DNA from: Alphaproteobacteria bacterium MarineAlpha3_Bin4 | GTDB lineage: Bacteria; Pseudomonadota; Alphaproteobacteria; Rhodospirillales; Casp-alpha2 | Length of the DNA: 15,902 nucleotides | Direction of reading: 5' to 3' | Assembly (NCBI GenBank): GCA_002938045.1 | Contig: PTLJ01000008.1 | Coordinates: 1-15,902, forward strand | Shown here: positions 12,211 to 15,902 of the stretch, piece by piece | Layout: each line of letters opens with the position of its first letter | Numbering within the stretch: the stretch's first letter is position 1 | The notes under the pieces: model-generated | What the model was told of the DNA's origin: nothing | The model's database searches: none | The model's input: only the letters and a program-made list of their open reading frames with translations | Program-made: the position numbers and the translations under genes

Positions 12211-13614
12211 CTAGAGATCGCGCACATCCGCCAGGTGCCCAGTGACGGCGGCTGCCGCTGCCATCGCCGGACTGACTAGGTGTGTGCGGCTCATGTAGCC
12301 CTGGCGTCCCTTGAAGTTGCGGTTCGACGTCGACGCACAGCGTTCGCCGGGCGGGACCTTGTCGGCGTTCATGGCAAGGCACATGGAACAGCCGGGCTCA
12401 CGCCATTCGAAGCCGGCTTCTCGAAGGATCGCATCCAGTCCTTCCTGCTCGGCCTGCTCCTTGATCAGGCCAGAGCCAGGTACAACGAGGGCGCGCACGC
12501 CATCGGCCACCTTCCTACCCTCCGCGACGCGGGCGACAATGCGAATATCCTCAATGCGGCCGTTCGTGCACGACCCGATGAATACATGCTTGACAGTGAT
12601 ATTGGTCATCGGCGTACCAGCTTCCAGGCCCATGTAGTCGAGTGCCATACGCACGGCGTCACGCTTGCCTTCGTCGTAGAAGTCGGCTGGATCGGGCACA
12701 CGGCCGGTGATCGACACTACATCCTCGGGGCTGGTGCCCCAGGTCACCTGCGGCATGATGTCGGCGGCGTTGATGATGACTTCCGTTTCATAGCGCGAGC
12801 CTTCATCGCTGGGAAGGGTCTTCCAGTCATTGACAGCCGCTTCCCAGACTGCGCCTTTGGGCGACATCGGGCGCCCCTTGAGGTAGGTTAAGGTGGTTTC
12901 GTCGGGCGCGATTAGACCGGCCCGCGCACCTCCCTCGATGGTCATGTTGCAGACCGTCATGCGGCCTTCCATAGTCAGATTCTGGACCGCCTTACCTGAG
13001 TATTCGATTACATGTCCGGTGCCGCCAGCGGTGCCGATTTGGCCGATGATTGCGAGGATCAGGTCCTTGGCCGTAATGCCCTCAGCGAGGTCTCCGTCGA
13101 CGCTGATGCGCATGTTCTTCAAGGGCGCCTGCAGTAGAGTCTGAGTTGCCAACACGTGCTCCACCTCGGACGTGCCAATGCCGAAGGCGAGTGCCCCAAA
13201 GGCGCCGTGCGTAGCGGTGTGTGAATCGCCGCAAACGATGGTCGTGCCGGGCAGGGTGAAGCCTTGCTCCGGACCGATGATATGGACGATGCCCTGGCGC
13301 AGGTCATTCATGTCGAACAGTTCAATGCCAAATTCGGCGCAGTTCTTGGACAGCTCTTCGACCTGGATGTGGCTTTCTTTGTCGTCAATGCCCTGGCTGC
13401 GGTCGGTGGTTGGTACGTTGTGGTCGGCGACGGCAAGCGTTGCGTCCGGACGGCGCACGCGATGACCTGCGTTGCGCAGGCCCTCAAAGGCTTGCGGGCT
13501 GGTTACCTCGTGCACCAAGTGGCGGTCTATGTAGATCAGGCAGGTGCCATCGTCCTGGACGTTGACCAGGTGCGCATCCCAGATCTTATCGAACAGGGTC
13601 CGTGGTTTTGTCAT
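12211..13614 (-). CDS. leuC: 3-isopropylmalate dehydratase large subunit
   Basis: The 467-residue aconitase-type catalytic subunit carrying a [4Fe-4S] cluster. Its ligands are Cys349 in FIGSCTNGR and Cys409 and Cys412 in PGCSMC. Other landmarks are DHNVPTTDR (64-72), the VCGDSHTATHGAFG block (127-140) and GTAGGTGHVIEY (194-205). Full length and undamaged. AGGGAAAGAG immediately precedes the start codon. First of the leuC-leuD-leuB group, 33 bases after rplS, so it may share the ribosomal-operon transcript; I saw no clear terminator or leader-peptide attenuator of leucine codons between them. Confidence 0.98.
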   Translation of the reverse strand: MTKPRTLFDKIWDAHLVNVQDDGTCLIYIDRHLVHEVTSPQAFEGLRNAGHRVRRPDATLAVADHNVPTTDRSQGIDDKESHIQVEELSKNCAEFGIELFDMNDLRQGIVHIIGPEQGFTLPGTTIVCGDSHTATHGAFGALAFGIGTSEVEHVLATQTLLQAPLKNMRISVDGDLAEGITAKDLILAIIGQIGTAGGTGHVIEYSGKAVQNLTMEGRMTVCNMTIEGGARAGLIAPDETTLTYLKGRPMSPKGAVWEAAVNDWKTLPSDEGSRYETEVIINAADIMPQVTWGTSPEDVVSITGRVPDPADFYDEGKRDAVRMALDYMGLEAGTPMTNITVKHVFIGSCTNGRIEDIRIVARVAEGRKVADGVRALVVPGSGLIKEQAEQEGLDAILREAGFEWREPGCSMCLAMNADKVPPGERCASTSNRNFKGRQGYMSRTHLVSPAMAAAAAVTGHLADVRDL

Positions 13615-13647
13615 GAGCTCTTTCCCTCGCTCAAATGCCAGGGCGAC

Positions 13648-14295
13648 TTATTTGCCGCCCGCCTCGCCGTCCTCAGCGTCGGCTTTCTTCTTCCTCGTCT
13701 TGGCCGTCTTCTTTGGCTTCTCTTCCGTCTCCAGCGCCTCGGTCACGGCCCTTGTTTCCCGAGTTTTGACCTTGGCGACCTCGGTCGCTTCGATGATTTT
13801 TGCCGGCGTCACTGCGGCGCCAGTCTCCGGCACCTCGACCTTGTTCTTCCTACCCTTCTTGCGAGACTTCTTCTCGTTTCCGCCACGTGTCTCTGCGGCG
13901 GCACGCTTCTCCTCGGCGGCGATCTTGGCCGAATAGCCGTCGGTCTTCTCGGCGATGCGGGCGCGCTTACCAGTACGACCGCGCAGATAATAGAGCTTGG
14001 CCCGGCGCACGTCGCCGCGGCGAATCACGTCGATGTCGGCGATGGCCGGCGAATAGAGTGGGAACACACGCTCGACGCCCTCGCCGTAACTCAGTTTGCG
14101 CACCGTAAAGGCTGAATTTAGCCCAGCGTTCTTGCGTCCGATGCAAACACCCTCGAAGACCTGGATGCGCTCGCGCGAGCCCTCGACGACCTTGACGTTG
14201 ACACGCAGTGTATCTCCCGGAGCGAAGGTTGGGATACGGCGTTTAGCTGATAGCTTTTCAATTTGTTCGTTTTGAAGTTCATCGATCATATTCAT
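13648..14295 (-). CDS. rplS: Large-subunit ribosomal protein L19 with long C-terminal tail
   Basis: Residues 1-118 are a normal L19: FAPGDTLRVNVKVVEGSRER, VFEGVCIGRKNAG, and GEGVERVFPLYSP through VIRRGDVRRAKLYYLRGRTG. L19 sits at the 30S-50S interface. After KRARI (about residue 115) follow some 97 extra residues rich in Lys, Glu, Ala and Thr with several basic runs (KKSRKKGRKNK, KPKKTAKTRKKK), probably disordered. Ordinary L19 proteins are about 115-130 residues, so the extension nearly doubles the protein. The tail frame is continuous, so it is not a frameshift product. AAGGGA lies about ten bases before the ATG at 14295. Fourth gene of rpsP-rimM-trmD-rplS. Confidence 0.96.
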   Translation of the reverse strand: MNMIDELQNEQIEKLSAKRRIPTFAPGDTLRVNVKVVEGSRERIQVFEGVCIGRKNAGLNSAFTVRKLSYGEGVERVFPLYSPAIADIDVIRRGDVRRAKLYYLRGRTGKRARIAEKTDGYSAKIAAEEKRAAAETRGGNEKKSRKKGRKNKVEVPETGAAVTPAKIIEATEVAKVKTRETRAVTEALETEEKPKKTAKTRKKKADAEDGEAGGK

Positions 14296-14382
14296 GGCCC
14301 AATTCCCTTCGTCTACTTTCTTTCCGTGGTCTCTTTGCCCTTGCGCGCGGGCCGCGATGTTTGAATACCCTGGTCTAGCGTC

Positions 14383-15099
14383 TCAGCGGGTTCCACCGGC
14401 ATATCGTGCCCACAAATCAGGCCGCCGCGCTTTCGTAATCCTCTCCGCCTCGGCCAGCCGCCAAGCTCGGATCCTTTCATGGTGGCCCGAAGTCAAAACC
14501 TCCGGTACGCTGCGGTTATGCCATTCTTGCGGGCGCGTGTATTGGGGATACTCAAGTAGTCCCTGCTCGAAACTCTCCTCTGCCAGGCTCTCCACGTTGC
14601 CGACGATTCCCGGCAACAACCTTACACAGGCGTCAATTAACACTATTGCCGCCGGCTCGCCCCCGGAAAGAACAAAATCGCCGAGGCTAACCTCCTCGAT
14701 TGGGTGCTCGTCAAGGACACGTTGGTCAAGGCCCTCGAATCGACCGCAAATGACAACTACGCCCGAACCGCCGGCTAGTTCGCGGACCCGCGCCTGATCT
14801 ATCGGCCGGCCGCTCGGGGTCAGGTAGATCAACGGCAGGCTGGCGACCGCTTCCTTCGCCGAACGGATTGCTGCGTCGACGACATCCGGCCGCATCACCA
14901 TACCCGGGCCGCCGCCGAACGGCGCATCGTCCACGGTGCGGTGTTTATCGCTCGCAAAATCTCGAATGTCCACCGTTTCCAGCGACCACGCCCCGTCCTT
15001 CAGGCTTTGTCCGACGAGGCTCGCACCGAGTGGCCCGGGAAACATCTCCGGGAATAAGGTCAGGACCTTCGCCGTCCAGATGGTACCTTGCTTAGCCAC
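14383..15099 (-). CDS. trmD: tRNA (guanine37-N1)-methyltransferase
   Basis: A 238-residue SPOUT methyltransferase that methylates G37 of tRNAs with S-adenosylmethionine to prevent +1 frameshifting. The start VLTLFPEMFPGPLG, DDAPFGGGPGMVMRP (57-71), the trefoil-knot motifs ICGRFEGLDQR (117-127) and SLGDFVLSGGEPAA (138-151), YPQYTRPQEW (184-193) and LTSGHHERIRAWR (202-214) are all present. The residue aligned with E. coli Asp169, the proposed general base, is Glu175 (in AEESF). I recall this from other alphaproteobacteria, so it is probably normal for the clade. The start is GTG at 15099, three bases after the rimM stop; no ATG gives a family-like N-terminus. Confidence 0.97.
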   Translation of the reverse strand: MAKQGTIWTAKVLTLFPEMFPGPLGASLVGQSLKDGAWSLETVDIRDFASDKHRTVDDAPFGGGPGMVMRPDVVDAAIRSAKEAVASLPLIYLTPSGRPIDQARVRELAGGSGVVVICGRFEGLDQRVLDEHPIEEVSLGDFVLSGGEPAAIVLIDACVRLLPGIVGNVESLAEESFEQGLLEYPQYTRPQEWHNRSVPEVLTSGHHERIRAWRLAEAERITKARRPDLWARYAGGTR

Positions 15100-15102
15100 T
15101 TG

Positions 15103-15660
15103 TCAATTCCGGTTCACTTCCGTCATTTCCTCTTCCGGCGGTTCCAACAGCCCGTCCGGCGGGTCGATCATGATCCTGCCGCCGTCGACATCGATCATCG
15201 GCACCACCGCCTTGTTGAACGGAACCATCAGCCCGTTTTGAACGCCGCCCGCCAGTTCGATCATGGCGCCGGCGCCGTAGTCGTGAACCGCGCGCACTGT
15301 GCCCAAGGAATGGCCGTCATCAAGTTCGGCCCGCAAACCGATTAGGTCCGTATGGTAGAACTCGTCCTCCTCCGTTTCTGGCAGCTCGCTCCTCAGCAAG
15401 AACAACTCGACACCATTCAGGGCCTCCGCCGCATTCCGGTCGTCGACGCTAGCGATGCGGGCGATTAACTGGTTGCGCGAGCGGCCAACGATCTCAATCT
15501 CGAACCATCGTTCACCAGACGCGTCCGCCAGCGGGCCGTACACGGCGATGTCATCCGGATTCACCATGTAGCTGTTAATCCGGATCTCGCCGGACAACCC
15601 GTGCGGACTGGATATGGTGCCAACGCAGACACGGGTTGCCGTATTGCCTCTTGCCGTCAT
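15103..15660 (-). CDS. rimM: Ribosome maturation factor RimM
   Basis: A 185-residue 30S assembly factor that binds S19 and helps mature the 16S rRNA head. The N-terminal RimM domain opens VCVGTISSPHGLSGEIRINS (11-30). The PRC-barrel part includes LPETEEDEFYHTDLIGL (93-109), GTVRAVHDYGAGAMIEL (120-136) and VPFNKAVVPMIDVDGGRI (146-163). The acidic end PPDGLLEPPEE is typical of alphaproteobacterial forms. The ATG at 15660 has only a weak, distant GAGGG ribosome site. It lies 21 bases after the upstream gene and almost abuts trmD, consistent with coupled expression. Confidence 0.96.
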   Translation of the reverse strand: MTARGNTATRVCVGTISSPHGLSGEIRINSYMVNPDDIAVYGPLADASGERWFEIEIVGRSRNQLIARIASVDDRNAAEALNGVELFLLRSELPETEEDEFYHTDLIGLRAELDDGHSLGTVRAVHDYGAGAMIELAGGVQNGLMVPFNKAVVPMIDVDGGRIMIDPPDGLLEPPEEEMTEVNRN

Positions 15661-15681
15661 CGCGTTCTAGCTGCCCTCATT

Positions 15682-15902
15682 TTACTGGTCTTTGTCGTCG
15701 CCGGCTGGCGTCTCTTCGGGTGGTGCCTCCTCGGCAGCTAACGCCTCTTCAGCTGCGCTATCCTCGGCCGGGGCCTCGCTGGCTGCAACCTCCTCGGCGG
15801 CAGGCTCTTCCGTTGGTGTTTCTTCGGCCGGGGCCTCGCTGGCTGCAACCTCCTCGGCGGCAGGCTCTTCCGTTGGTGTTTCTTCGGCCGGGGCCTCGCT
15901 GG
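15682..15902 (-). CDS. rpsP: Probable ribosomal protein S16, C-terminal tail only (partial)
   Basis: An open reverse-strand frame enters at the window edge and ends with TAA at 15682-15684. All 73 visible residues are acidic, Ala/Glu/Pro-rich low-complexity sequence ending PAGDDKDQ; the conserved S16 core lies outside the window. The assignment rests on position directly upstream of rimM-trmD-rplS, the near-universal place of rpsP, and on the known habit of alphaproteobacterial S16 proteins to carry Ala/Glu-rich tails. The tail contains a 20-residue unit encoded by an exact 60-bp tandem repeat. Another gene with such a tail is possible but less likely. Confidence 0.7.
   Translation of the reverse strand, partial: SEAPAEETPTEEPAAEEVAASEAPAEETPTEEPAAEEVAASEAPAEDSAAEEALAAEEAPPEETPAGDDKDQ
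15781..15902. repeat. Exact 60-bp tandem repeat inside the probable rpsP tail
   Basis: Bases 15781-15840 and 15841-15900 are identical, and the last two bases begin a further copy. Twenty bases to the left (15761-15780) match the end of the unit with one change. The unit encodes 20 residues (SEAPAEETPT then EEPAAEEVAA), so copy-number change keeps the frame. Identity at every base, including silent positions, points to recent duplication. Copies may continue beyond the window. Confidence 0.97.

Overview
The window looks like a chromosomal segment of an alphaproteobacterium, most likely Rhodospirillales-like. Three things suggest this: the order rpsP-rimM-trmD-rplS-leuC-leuD-leuB-asd, a malyl-CoA-lyase-type gene followed by a mesaconyl-CoA-hydratase-type gene and then sdhCDAB, and the long acidic or basic tails on the S16 and L19 proteins. 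This taxonomic reading comes from family and gene-order knowledge, not a database search. Base composition is GC-rich except in a few short spacers.

Layout from left to right. 1-1365 (minus): a SAF-domain, homoserine-dehydrogenase-like oxidoreductase cut by the window edge. 1490-2311 (plus): a membrane fatty acid hydroxylase/sterol desaturase family protein, divergent from the first gene. 2308-2626 (minus): a probable decayed gene. 2801-3007 (plus): a small DUF6494-type protein. 3098-6460 (minus): the complete sdhC-sdhD-sdhA-sdhB operon for succinate dehydrogenase. 6461-7495: about 1 kb with no convincing protein gene. It holds a cluster of DnaA-box-like motifs around an AT-rich palindrome, then a roughly 650-bp GC-rich block packed with hairpins that ends in a strong terminator-like structure. 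7496-7837 (minus): a frameshifted, truncated remnant of a MaoC-type mesaconyl-CoA hydratase. 7848-8735 (minus): a CoA-ester lyase of the HpcH/HpaI (CitE/malyl-CoA lyase) family. 9102-10133: asd. 10263-10370: a 35-residue putative membrane microprotein. 10430-13614: leuB, leuD, leuC. 13648-15902: rplS, trmD, rimM and the 3' end of a gene that is probably rpsP.

The genes are mostly core metabolism and translation: leucine biosynthesis (leuCDB), the aspartate-family branch (asd), the TCA cycle and respiratory chain (sdhCDAB), and ribosome and tRNA maturation (rpsP-rimM-trmD-rplS). The CoA lyase next to a ruined hydratase suggests a C4/C5-acyl-CoA route (ethylmalonyl-CoA or glyoxylate-type metabolism) that has lost one step here, or is served by another gene copy.

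The most unusual part is 6671-7446. A structured, apparently non-coding block and DnaA-like boxes occupy the place where the second half of the hydratase gene would be expected, between the lyase and sdhC. I could not match the block to any RNA family I know (RNase P, tmRNA, SRP RNA, 6S, or group I/II intron signatures). It is the best candidate for something undescribed in this window.
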